Below, in pieces: positions 9,578 through 17,335 of a DNA stretch of 64,000 nt. The notes beneath the pieces were generated by a model that was given only the letters and a program-made list of their open reading frames with translations, was not told the origin of the DNA and did not search any database. Each line of letters opens with the position of its first letter. The stretch's first letter is position 1. The stretch comes from Lacihabitans sp. LS3-19 (lineage in GTDB: Bacteria; Bacteroidota; Bacteroidia; Cytophagales; Spirosomataceae): the NCBI RefSeq assembly GCF_024343575.1, contig NZ_RJUA01000121.1, positions 141,743-205,742 on the forward strand, written 5' to 3'. The translations under genes were made by a program, and so were the position numbers.

Positions 9578-9606
9578 AGGCTTAGTTCTATTAGAAATCT
9601 AAAATT

Positions 9607-10548
9607 TTACAAAAATACTTCTTTTATTTTATCTACCACCTTAGACTCAATTTGTTTTTGAGCAAGTAGTATCATGTTTTTTATTGCAAGAGGCGTTGAT
9701 ATACCATGACCAACAATCACGTTTCCGTTTACGCCAATTATAGGGCTACCACCAGCCACCTCATAATTCATCCTGTTGATAAGCTGATCATTAATGCCTT
9801 GTGTTGCACAATATTCATAAAGAGATTCACCCATTTTAAACATCACATTTCCAGTAAAACCATCAGTTACAATTACATCAGCATGTCCATCAAATAGATC
9901 CCTGCCTTCGATATTTCCAATAAAATTTACTTTCTTGTTGTTTTTCAGGAGTTGATAAGCAGCTTGAGCAACAGTATTGCCTTTTTCTTCTTCTGAACCA
10001 ATATTTAAAAGCCCAACTTTCGGGTTTTCAATATTTAATGCAAATTTGGCATAAAGACTACCAAGTTCTGCAAACTGCATGAGTACTTCAGGCTTACAGT
10101 CGGCATTGGCACCAATGTCCAGCATAAGACTATATTGCCCATTTTTTAAAGGAAAATAACCCGCAATAGGTGGCCTTTGAAGGTTTCCGATTGTTCTTAA
10201 AGTAAACAATGAGCCTACCATCATAGCACCGGTATTGCCAGCACTACAAAATGCTGACACTTGGCCTTCCTTTAAAAGCTTAAACCCAACTCCTATAGAA
10301 GAATTGGGTTTTTGACTAAATGCTCTAGTAGGATGTTCGTGCATTTCGATGACATCATTGGTGAATATCATCTCAATAGCATCTTTTCTAAACTCAAGGT
10401 CATGAATGACTTCGAGCATAGCATCTTGCTTTCCGATTAATACAATTTGATAGTCTTCTGGTAATTCAGAAGTAGCTAAAATAGCTCCTTCTATTACTGC
10501 TTTGGGGGCAAAATCGCCTCCCATTGCATCAACTGCAATTTTCTTCAT
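9607..10548 (-). CDS. plsX: Phosphate acyltransferase PlsX
   Basis: PlsX converts acyl-ACP to acyl-phosphate, the acyl donor for the first step of phospholipid synthesis by PlsY. The 313-residue protein begins KKIAVDAMGGDFAPKAVIEG, the family signature, and has SAGNTGAMM and VTDGFTGNVMFKMGE in the expected places. It is a peripheral membrane enzyme. It sits between rpmF and fabH, the arrangement found in many bacteria. PlsY is not in this window. Confidence 0.96.
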   Translation of the reverse strand: MKKIAVDAMGGDFAPKAVIEGAILATSELPEDYQIVLIGKQDAMLEVIHDLEFRKDAIEMIFTNDVIEMHEHPTRAFSQKPNSSIGVGFKLLKEGQVSAFCSAGNTGAMMVGSLFTLRTIGNLQRPPIAGYFPLKNGQYSLMLDIGANADCKPEVLMQFAELGSLYAKFALNIENPKVGLLNIGSEEEKGNTVAQAAYQLLKNNKKVNFIGNIEGRDLFDGHADVIVTDGFTGNVMFKMGESLYEYCATQGINDQLINRMNYEVAGGSPIIGVNGNVIVGHGISTPLAIKNMILLAQKQIESKVVDKIKEVFL

Positions 10549-10587
10549 CGGTTAAATTATTTTTTGGAAACTAATATTTACTTCGAA

Positions 10588-10773
10588 TTAATTGTAGTTT
10601 TCTACAACCAATTTACCACGATAGTAAAGGTTTCCTTCGCTTACATGTGCATGATGACGAAGGTGAACTTCGCCTGTAGTTACATCTACTGACAATTGTT
10701 TTGTAGACAATGCATCATGTGTTCTACGTTTGTCTCTTCTGGTTTTGGAAATCTTCCGTTTAGGATGTGCCAT
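10588..10773 (-). CDS. rpmF: 50S ribosomal protein L32
   Basis: This 61-residue basic protein begins [19 protein letters not shown], the L32 N-terminus. It lacks the CxxC zinc pairs found in some L32 proteins, so it is the zinc-independent type. It is located between the DUF177 gene and plsX. Confidence 0.95.
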   Translation of the reverse strand: MAHPKRKISKTRRDKRRTHDALSTKQLSVDVTTGEVHLRHHAHVSEGNLYYRGKLVVENYN

Positions 10774-10795
10774 ATCTGTCTAAAAATTATTATTA

Positions 10796-11335
10796 CTATT
10801 CTTCTAAATTCTTAAGTTTAAACAATGCTGCCCACCTTGGGTCTACATCGGTTATGTTTTCTTTGATTTCTATATTCGGATCAATGTATATCAATTTTCC
10901 GTCTTCGTAATCATCGTCCTCTTCTCTGTATTTGGGATGAAGCTTTTTCATGGGAACGCTTAGTAATATAAAATCTGAGATTAACTCAGCTACATTTATT
11001 TTAGGTGTTCCAAATGCCAAAACTTCAATCTCGTCGCTCATTTCTTGAGCTTCTTCTCCAAACTTATAAATGTGAATTTCCTCTATTTTGAAATTTTCTA
11101 CAAACTCTTCAAGACTTCTGTCACAAACAAGCTTTAGGTCAGCATCAATATTGAATTTTAACCTAATTAACAAACTTGTTTTCTCTAAAGCAAGATTTAC
11201 CTTGAAATTCCCGCCCTCGATGATGTCCTGCTCAAAGAGTTGGAAAAAAGAATCAGACCCTTCGAATTGGTACTCATAGGTTCGGTCTTCTAAACCATGA
11301 ATGTTAATGTCAAAATCTGAAATTACTTTGTTCAC
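10796..11335 (-). CDS. DUF177 (YceD) family protein
   Basis: This is the DUF177/YceD protein that often precedes rpmF. In plants and E. coli, members have been connected with 23S rRNA metabolism. The protein has about 179 residues, with an acidic C-terminal half (REEDDDYEDGKLIYIDPN). A cysteine pair typical of some members is absent. The frame extends to a TTG at 11356, but that codon is part of a TAAATTTG promoter element. I therefore use the GTG at 11335, giving a start MNKVISDFDINIHGL like other family members. It is the first gene of the operon that runs to accC. Confidence 0.85.
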   Translation of the reverse strand: MNKVISDFDINIHGLEDRTYEYQFEGSDSFFQLFEQDIIEGGNFKVNLALEKTSLLIRLKFNIDADLKLVCDRSLEEFVENFKIEEIHIYKFGEEAQEMSDEIEVLAFGTPKINVAELISDFILLSVPMKKLHPKYREEDDDYEDGKLIYIDPNIEIKENITDVDPRWAALFKLKNLEE

Positions 11336-11353
11336 TTTTTTACAGAAAGGCTG

Positions 11354-11361
11354 CAAATTTA
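11354..11361 (-). promoter_or_regulatory. -7 promoter element of the DUF177-rpmF-plsX-fabH-efp-acc operon
   Basis: TAAATTTG on the minus strand matches TAnnTTTG and lies about 19 bases before the GTG start at 11335. It is divergent from coaX. No convincing -33 TTG is seen. Confidence 0.5.
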
Positions 11362-11482
11362 CAGTCTTTTTTTGAGAAGAAAAAGTTTTGATTGAATAAA
11401 ATCCGATATAGTTAATTATTTGTGGATGATTTTCTGTGTTTTCCCAAATAATTCCTATTTTAGCAAAAATAATAACAGAAAA

Positions 11483-12244
11483 ATGATTGTTTTCGATGTT
11501 GGAAATACCGATACTGTGGTTGGCTTTTTTGATGGTGAAGTATTGGTTAATAAGTTTAGAATTAAGTCCTTAAAAAGTGAGAATTCTATATTTTTCGAGT
11601 ATCGAATTCTCAATTTTATGTTGGAAAATAACATAGAAAAATCAAAATTGAAAGTAGCGGTAATTAGTAGTGTTGTGCCAATACTCACTCCTTTTTTTGT
11701 GAATTTTTGTGAAAAATTTTTAAATATTCGTCCTAAAGTTGTTTTTCCAGCAAAATCTAATTTGTTAAAAGTTAGTATTGATATGCCAGAGGAGCTTGGG
11801 TCTGACCTTTTTGTTAACGCTCTTGCTGCTTATCATATTTTCAAAACTGACTGTGTAGTAGTTGATTTTGGCACCGCTCTTACTTTTACAATTGTTAGTG
11901 AACAAAAAAATATTGAAGGGGTTGTGATATTGCCTGGGATGAAGACTGCTATAAAGTCTTTGTTTTCGCAAACATCTCTATTGCCCGAAGTAAAACTGGA
12001 AAAGCCGGTATCTATTATTGGTAAAAACTCAATGCATTCTATCCAATCTGGAATAATTAATGGATACGAAAGTATGGTCCTTGGGATTGTATCAAAAATA
12101 AAGGCTGAGGTAGGTAAACCGATGAAAGTAATAGGAACGGGTGGTTTGTCATCTGTTTTGACAGATATCGGTTATTTGTTTGACTTGGTAGATATTGACC
12201 TGACTATTAAAGGCTTGTACTTGTTTGGCAAACATCAAATATAG
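11483..12244 (+). CDS. coaX: Type III pantothenate kinase
   Basis: CoaX phosphorylates pantothenate in the first step of coenzyme A synthesis. The 253-residue protein has the ASKHA fold signatures: MIVFDVGNTDTVVG at the N-terminus (phosphate loop), VVDFGTALTFT in the middle, and VIGTGGLSSVL near the end. The region usually GxDR reads GSDLF here, an Arg-to-Leu change. A longer frame begins with TTG at 11420, but the ATG at 11483 puts the DVGNT motif at the normal place. The 3' end overlaps that of nadD by 10 bases on the opposite strand. Confidence 0.9.
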   Translation: MIVFDVGNTDTVVGFFDGEVLVNKFRIKSLKSENSIFFEYRILNFMLENNIEKSKLKVAVISSVVPILTPFFVNFCEKFLNIRPKVVFPAKSNLLKVSIDMPEELGSDLFVNALAAYHIFKTDCVVVDFGTALTFTIVSEQKNIEGVVILPGMKTAIKSLFSQTSLLPEVKLEKPVSIIGKNSMHSIQSGIINGYESMVLGIVSKIKAEVGKPMKVIGTGGLSSVLTDIGYLFDLVDIDLTIKGLYLFGKHQI

Positions 12245-12807
12245 AATTTTTTCAATTCTATGTATGCTTCGACTTGATCTGTAACAAGGTATTTTATATT
12301 CTTTTGTTCTTGTAATCTTTTGCGAATGTATGTGGCCGATATATCTAAAAGGGGAGCTTTCACAAACTTTACTTTTGGATGATTTCCGAAATCATGAGCT
12401 GGAGTGTTTGGTCTTGGATAAAGGTAAATTTCGTAAAATTCTAAGATTTTTTCGTAGTTTTTCCAGTTTTGAAATTGCACCAAATTGTCTTCTCCCATAA
12501 TCAAAACAAACTCATGTTCTTTGTACTTGTCTGCTAAGATTGTCAAAGTATCTATAGTATAACTAGGTTTTGTTAGGCTGAATTCTATATCAGAAACTTT
12601 GAGTTTGTGGTTGTCAGCTATAGCCCGCTCAACCATAGTATATCTGTCGAATTCGTGTAAGAGAGAGCTGTTCTTTTTAAAAGGATTTTGAGGGGAAACA
12701 ATAAACCAAACTTGTTGTAAGTCAGTAGAGGTAGCCATAGTATTGGCAATAATTAAATGGCCAATGTGTATTGGGTTAAAAGAACCGAAAAATAATCCAA
12801 TCTTCAT
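12235..12807 (-). CDS. nadD: Nicotinate-nucleotide adenylyltransferase
   Basis: NadD joins nicotinate mononucleotide and ATP to make deamido-NAD. The 190-residue protein has the nucleotidyltransferase motif GSFNPIHIGH at residues 8-17, with the HxGH element, and the second motif SATYIRKRL near the C-terminus, which binds ATP phosphates. Its ATG shares one base with the gmk stop (TAATG), so translation of the two is probably coupled. Confidence 0.94.
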   Translation of the reverse strand: MKIGLFFGSFNPIHIGHLIIANTMATSTDLQQVWFIVSPQNPFKKNSSLLHEFDRYTMVERAIADNHKLKVSDIEFSLTKPSYTIDTLTILADKYKEHEFVLIMGEDNLVQFQNWKNYEKILEFYEIYLYPRPNTPAHDFGNHPKVKFVKAPLLDISATYIRKRLQEQKNIKYLVTDQVEAYIELKKFYI

Positions 12808-13412
12808 TAGATGTAAAGAGGTTTTTCTTTGATTTCTAGTTTTTCATTACAAAAATCTTCGTACAGTTGTTCGGTCTTTAAATAAGAAGATTCTAGGTCG
12901 TCGTTTAATAAAACCACATCGAATTGATCTTGGAAGGCCATCTCAAATTTAACTTTGTAAAGGCGTTTTGAAAGGCTTTCTTCGGTTTCAGTTCCTCTGC
13001 TGACTAGTCTTTTTTCGAGTTCTTCCATTGATGGTACTTTTACAAAAATAGCAACAGCAGTTTCTCCAAAATATTCTTTAAGTTTTAGTCCTCCCTTTAC
13101 ATCTACATCAAAAATTACATTTTTGCCACTTTCCCAAAGGCGTTCAATTTCTGTTTTTAAGGTGCCATAATATCCTCCTGGATACACTTCTTCCCATTCA
13201 ATAAACTCTCTATTTTTTATTTTTTGCTTAAACTCATCTATAGAAAGGAAATAATAATCTTGGCCATTTACCTCATTTCTTCCTCTGCGGTCTCTGGTAC
13301 ATGCTGAAATAGAAAAACCCAAGTCAGATTTAGTACTAAGTAGATGCTTCACTAGGGTGGTTTTTCCAGAGCCAGAGGGAGCACAGAATATTATTGCTTT
13401 TCCTTTTTTCAT
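12807..13412 (-). CDS. gmk: Guanylate kinase
   Basis: Gmk phosphorylates GMP to GDP. The 201-residue protein has the P-loop [10 protein letters not shown] at 11-20, the GMP-binding region [20 protein letters not shown], and the segment [20 protein letters not shown], all in family order. The motif usually read as TRxxRxGE is here [12 protein letters not shown], a normal variant for the phylum. It forms a unit with nadD. Confidence 0.95.
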   Translation of the reverse strand: MKKGKAIIFCAPSGSGKTTLVKHLLSTKSDLGFSISACTRDRRGRNEVNGQDYYFLSIDEFKQKIKNREFIEWEEVYPGGYYGTLKTEIERLWESGKNVIFDVDVKGGLKLKEYFGETAVAIFVKVPSMEELEKRLVSRGTETEESLSKRLYKVKFEMAFQDQFDVVLLNDDLESSYLKTEQLYEDFCNEKLEIKEKPLYI

Positions 13413-13420
13413 TCTAAAAA

Positions 13421-13453
13421 TAAAAATCCACTGAAAGAGAGTTTTTTCAGTGG
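13421..13453 (-). terminator. Terminator after the anti-sigma gene
   Basis: A 9-bp stem (CCACTGAAA at 13428-13436 with TTTCAGTGG at 13445-13453) is followed on the minus strand by ATTTTTATTTTT. It lies between the anti-sigma stop and gmk, so gmk probably has its own promoter. Confidence 0.8.
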
Positions 13454-13478
13454 TTTAATCTAAAATTGATGATATTTT

Positions 13479-13802
13479 TTAAATAAATATTTCTTGGATA
13501 ACTTTGATTTTTATAACTAATCCCAATATTAAAAGTAATCCTATTCCTATTTTAACTTTGAGTTGTTCTATCGTTTTTTGAGGACAACATACTTTGCTTA
13601 CTTTCGTTTTTAGGCTTTCCTTTATAGATTTCTCTAGTTCGTAACCATCAACGCAAGGTTTGCAAACTTCAATGTTGTTTTTGAAATGTTCAATTTCGTC
13701 TGGAGTTGCAGAACCATCCAAAACTGCCTGAATCATCTTCATGCATTTTTCGTGATTTTCACACTCCTCTTTCATCAATTCATTCCCCGAGCATTGAGCC
13801 AT
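13479..13802 (-). CDS. Putative anti-sigma factor, zinc-finger type
   Basis: This 107-residue protein lies 27 bases downstream of the ECF sigma gene. It contains a cysteine/histidine cluster (CENHEKCMKM, then NNIEVCKPCVDGYELE) that resembles the ZAS (zf-HC2) domain of anti-sigma factors. A hydrophobic C-terminal segment (IGIGLLLILGLVIKI) may anchor it in the membrane. A further CC pair occurs near residue 72. It probably binds the sigma factor and releases it upon a signal (inference from context). The ATG at 13802 or an internal ATG (codon 10) could be the start. Confidence 0.75.
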   Translation of the reverse strand: MAQCSGNELMKEECENHEKCMKMIQAVLDGSATPDEIEHFKNNIEVCKPCVDGYELEKSIKESLKTKVSKVCCPQKTIEQLKVKIGIGLLLILGLVIKIKVIQEIFI

Positions 13803-13829
13803 CCTAAATATCAGTTTAAAATAATTTTA

Positions 13830-14444
13830 TTAACGTAATTCTTTATATCCCATGGACTTTGCATAAGAACGTAATTTCTCTTTCAATAAGTTCCTTGCTC
13901 TGTGTAATCTTGATCTTACAGTGCCAATTGGTATATCTAAGATCTTCGCCATTTCCTCATAAGTGAAGCCCTCAATGTCGCAGAGGATGATAACTGTACG
14001 AAAATCTACTGGCAGACCATTAAGTGCCATAGCTACTTCGTCACCAATCATGTCTTGTACGGCTTCTATTCTTAGGTCTGTAGTGCTCTCGTATTCAGCA
14101 TCTTCAGTAGAGTTGTAAACAGTTTCAACTTCTTGATAGTCAACCTTTGAAGGTTCTTTGCTTTTCTTACGGTAGTCGTTTATGAAACTGTTTTTGAGGA
14201 TTCTAAACAACCAAGCTTTGGAGTTGGTGCCTTCTTGAAATGAATTGATGAACCTAAAGGCCTTCATGAAAGTATCTTGCATGAGGTCGTTGGCATCGTC
14301 TTCATCGTTGGTTAGTCGAAAGGCGAAGTTATACATCGAATCTACGTGGGGCATAAATTCTTTATCAAATATCCGGTACTTTTCTGCTTCCGAATATTTA
14401 GGCTTACTTTCTATTAACTCTTCTTCTTCTTCTTCGAATTCCAT
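13830..14444 (-). CDS. ECF-family RNA polymerase sigma factor
   Basis: This is a sigma-70 family protein of about 204 residues with the two ECF domains. Sigma region 2 spans MYNFAFRLTNDEDDANDLMQ and the recognition segment SKAWLFRILKNSFINDYRKK. Region 4 includes FTYEEMAKILDIPIGTVRSR with its helix-turn-helix. Between them is a long acidic linker. The frame extends back to a TTG at 14495, but that codon is the -33 element of a promoter, so I use the ATG at 14444. With the following anti-sigma gene it forms a regulatory pair. The target regulon cannot be named. Confidence 0.9.
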   Translation of the reverse strand: MEFEEEEEELIESKPKYSEAEKYRIFDKEFMPHVDSMYNFAFRLTNDEDDANDLMQDTFMKAFRFINSFQEGTNSKAWLFRILKNSFINDYRKKSKEPSKVDYQEVETVYNSTEDAEYESTTDLRIEAVQDMIGDEVAMALNGLPVDFRTVIILCDIEGFTYEEMAKILDIPIGTVRSRLHRARNLLKEKLRSYAKSMGYKELR

Positions 14445-14462
14445 GCCTTGTTGCCGTTTCTG

Positions 14463-14495
14463 CAAAATTACCTTATTTTTTTTATTTAAGTACAA
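14463..14495 (-). promoter_or_regulatory. Promoter of the ECF sigma gene
   Basis: On the minus strand, TTG (14493-14495) is separated by 22 bases from TAATTTTG (14463-14470). This fits the Bacteroidota -33/-7 pattern. The ATG at 14444 is 19 bases further on. The promoter looks like the housekeeping type, not an ECF-dependent one. Confidence 0.65.
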
Positions 14496-14589
14496 GTTAA
14501 TTGGGCAATCGTGCTAAAAAAATATTTATTTGATTAATGGTAAATATCTTTAAAGATAGGTCTCATAAAAGTATGAAAACTTTTTTGAG

Positions 14590-14597
14590 TATCTTTG
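14590..14597 (+). promoter_or_regulatory. -7 promoter element of the DinB-like gene
   Basis: TATCTTTG lies 25 bases before the ATG at 14622 and matches TAnnTTTG. No clear -33 element is seen. Confidence 0.5.
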
Positions 14598-14621
14598 TTT
14601 ATAAAATTTAAGATTTAAAAC

Positions 14622-15167
14622 ATGACAAGAAATTCAATTGGTGAGCTTCCTGAATTCTTCGATAGATATATATTGTTAAACGATGAGAATTTGGATTTGT
14701 GCGAAGGTTTGGAGAAATTCTCTCCCCAAAGAATATTTTCTGATGTTGAAAAATATAATTTGTTAGGTGAAAGAGTTTATGCTCTTGGCAAGTGGACTGT
14801 TAAAGATATTTTACAGCATTGCATAGATACAGAGCGTATTATGGCGTATAGAGCTATGAGTTTTGCTAGAAATGAGAATCAATTGCTGCCAGGGTTTGAT
14901 GAAAATAGATATGCTGAAAATACAAATTTAGAAAACAGAAGCATTGAGAGCTTGTTGGAAGAGTTTTCGATTTTGAGAAAATCTACAATTTTCCTTTTTG
15001 AAAATATGGATAAGCCCATGCTATTAAGAAAAGGTCAAGCAAATAGCCAGAAGATTTCATCATTATCTTTGGGGTTTGTTATCATTGGGCACGCTATGCA
15101 TCATGAGAAAGTCTTGAGAGAAAGATATTATCCAATTTTATTGCAGACTTTAGAATATGGGAAATAA
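14622..15167 (+). CDS. DinB/DfsB family protein
   Basis: This 181-residue protein belongs to the DinB-like four-helix metal-binding superfamily (DinB_2). The metal-ligand histidines are visible: one in LQHCIDTERIMAYRA and a pair in GHAMHHEKVLRERYY. Members include thiol-dependent enzymes and many proteins of unknown function. The Bacteroidota members are usually single genes, as here. The specific reaction is unknown. Confidence 0.85.
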   Translation: MTRNSIGELPEFFDRYILLNDENLDLCEGLEKFSPQRIFSDVEKYNLLGERVYALGKWTVKDILQHCIDTERIMAYRAMSFARNENQLLPGFDENRYAENTNLENRSIESLLEEFSILRKSTIFLFENMDKPMLLRKGQANSQKISSLSLGFVIIGHAMHHEKVLRERYYPILLQTLEYGK

Positions 15168-15285
15168 AAATTAATTTTCTTATAGTATTAAAATTATTTA
15201 AAGAATCGTTTGCAATTTCTAAAGTGCAAGTTCAAAATTCCAGATTTATCCTCTTGCCTTTTTTGTTTTATATAATGTTACCTTT

Positions 15286-17307
15286 TTGAAAAAATATCTC
15301 TTTTTTATTTTATCTCTTTTTGTTTCAAACGTTTGCCAAAGCCAAACGATATCCAGAGGTCCATATTTGCAAATGGGTTCTTCAACTAATATGACGATAA
15401 GGTTAATAGCAGACATTGAAGTATTTGCCAAAATAAAATATGGAGAGTCTTTTGAAAATCAAACCTTGAATTTGTCCAGTTTGACTGCTCAAGCCTCTCA
15501 CATCCTACAAATTGAAAACCTTAAGCCCAAGACTAAATACTATTATAGTGTGTATTTAAATGATAAGTTAATTGAAGGAGATACTTCTAATTATTTTATT
15601 ACTTCACCGTTGGCTGGCGGTATTGAAAAGGTAAGTATGGTAGCATTCGGTGATTGTGGAACTTTGCAAACAGCTCAAGTAAAGGTAGCTGAAAGTGTTA
15701 AATCTTACTTTGGTTCTAAGCCTATCGATGGTTGGCTTTTATTGGGTGATAATGCTTACAATTACGGTTTTGACAAGGAATATCAATCTAATTTTTTTAA
15801 TGTTTATCAAAAATATTTCTTAAGAAATACTGTGATTTGGCCTGCACCTGGTAATCACGATTACAGCGACAAAGTTTGGCCTAATGATATTGGATTAAAA
15901 CCAGATTATTATAATATTTTTAGTGTGCCAAATTTGGGTGAGTGTGGTGGCCTCGCTTCGGGAACATCCGCTTATTATTCTTATAATTACGCAAATATCC
16001 ATTTCGTCAGTTTAGACTCTTATGGTGTTAATGATAGTAAAAAGTTATATGAATCGCCAAATTCCCAAACGGATTGGTTAGAGGTAGATTTAAAAGCCAA
16101 TAGTGCCATGTGGACGGTTGTGTATTTTCACCACCCTCCTTTTTCCAAAGGCTCTCATGACTCCGATAAAGAGTTGGATTTGATTGCTATTAGGGAAAAT
16201 ATTGTCAGAATTTTAGATAAATATAAAGTTGACGTTGTGTTAAGCGGTCACAGCCATAGCTATGAGAGGTCCTACTTACTTCATGATTATTTCGGAAATG
16301 AATTGAGTTTTGAAAATGAAAAATATGCTAGCAGCAATTCTAATGCAAACTATAATGGTTCTATAAATTCCTGCCCTTATATTAAAACTGATAAGGGGAC
16401 AATTTACGTAGTAGCTGGAAGTTCGGGTTGGGTCGGGTCAAAAAGCGAAGGTTATCCACATAATGCCATGGTTAATTCAAATGTTGAAAATCCAGGAGCT
16501 TTTATTCTAGAAGTTGAAAGCAATAAATTTACAGGGAAATTTTTGACTTCAAATGGTGTGATATTTGACGAGTTTACGATTTTGAAAAATGTAAATCAAA
16601 AAATAGATAAATTGATAGAATGCGGAGAAGAGTTTTCGGTAAAACCTTCCTGGGATGGAAAAGCTTTTACAGAGTTGGGTATTTGGAATAACAATGAATT
16701 TACTATTGATAGTTTGAATAATAACATAAGTTTCTTGATATCAGATGAGTATGGATGTTTAGCTGATACTATAAATGTACAGGTTTTGGACTACCCCAAG
16801 CCAGTGGCTTTTTCTAACTCTCCAATTCTGGAAAGGCAAGATTTACAATTGACAAGTAAATTTGAAGGAAATGGTAACCTTACTTGGTTATTTAAAAAAG
16901 ATACAGTTGGCGTTGCTGAAAATCTTACATTAAACAATGTTACTATTGAGAATGCAGGTGAATATATTCTAAATGCAAATTATAAAACTTGTATAAATAG
17001 TGATACTGTTTCTGTTGAAGTGCTTAAGATTCTTGAAAAAGAAATAGAAAACGAAAACATTGCTTCGGTTTTTCCCAATCCTGGCTCTGATGTATTTACT
17101 TTGGATTTAGAGATGTTTAAAGGCGGTGAATACTATTATCTGATTTCGGATATAAACGGTCATCTTTTGTTTAAATCGAAATTGATAAAGTTTATTGAAG
17201 GGAAAAGTCAAGTTTCGGTAAATTTGGAGGGTTTTGCTTCAGGAAATTATTTTTGTATTTTAATAGGAGAGGATTTTAAAGTTGTTAAGAAGATTATAAA
17301 AAAATAG
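15286..17307 (+). CDS. Secreted purple-acid-phosphatase-like metallophosphoesterase, T9SS cargo
   Basis: This 673-residue protein starts at a TTG codon: the only upstream ATG in the area is out of frame, and the TTG gives a clean signal peptide (MKKYLFFILSLFVSNVCQSQ). An N-terminal fibronectin-like domain (about 25-105) is followed by the metallophosphoesterase core. Metal ligands are in VAFGDCGT, LLLGDNAYNYG, APGNHDYS, YFHHPPFS and LSGHSHSYERS. A beta-sandwich Ig-like region follows at about 440-585, and the last 80 residues (ASVFPNPGSDVFTLD through to KKIIKK) are a T9SS type A sorting domain. It is probably exported to the cell surface or medium to release phosphate from organic esters (inference). 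Confidence 0.88.
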   Translation: MKKYLFFILSLFVSNVCQSQTISRGPYLQMGSSTNMTIRLIADIEVFAKIKYGESFENQTLNLSSLTAQASHILQIENLKPKTKYYYSVYLNDKLIEGDTSNYFITSPLAGGIEKVSMVAFGDCGTLQTAQVKVAESVKSYFGSKPIDGWLLLGDNAYNYGFDKEYQSNFFNVYQKYFLRNTVIWPAPGNHDYSDKVWPNDIGLKPDYYNIFSVPNLGECGGLASGTSAYYSYNYANIHFVSLDSYGVNDSKKLYESPNSQTDWLEVDLKANSAMWTVVYFHHPPFSKGSHDSDKELDLIAIRENIVRILDKYKVDVVLSGHSHSYERSYLLHDYFGNELSFENEKYASSNSNANYNGSINSCPYIKTDKGTIYVVAGSSGWVGSKSEGYPHNAMVNSNVENPGAFILEVESNKFTGKFLTSNGVIFDEFTILKNVNQKIDKLIECGEEFSVKPSWDGKAFTELGIWNNNEFTIDSLNNNISFLISDEYGCLADTINVQVLDYPKPVAFSNSPILERQDLQLTSKFEGNGNLTWLFKKDTVGVAENLTLNNVTIENAGEYILNANYKTCINSDTVSVEVLKILEKEIENENIASVFPNPGSDVFTLDLEMFKGGEYYYLISDINGHLLFKSKLIKFIEGKSQVSVNLEGFASGNYFCILIGEDFKVVKKIIKK

Positions 17308-17335
17308 CCTTGGGATTTCCAAGGCTAAGTTTTCT
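17306..17335. terminator. Terminator between the phosphatase and serA fusion genes
   Basis: An 8-bp stem AGCCTTGG (17306-17313) with CCAAGGCT (17319-17326) and a five-base loop is followed by AAGTTTTCTTT. It overlaps the plus-strand stop codon. The convergent fusion gene ends at 17336, so the hairpin may serve both. Confidence 0.75.
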
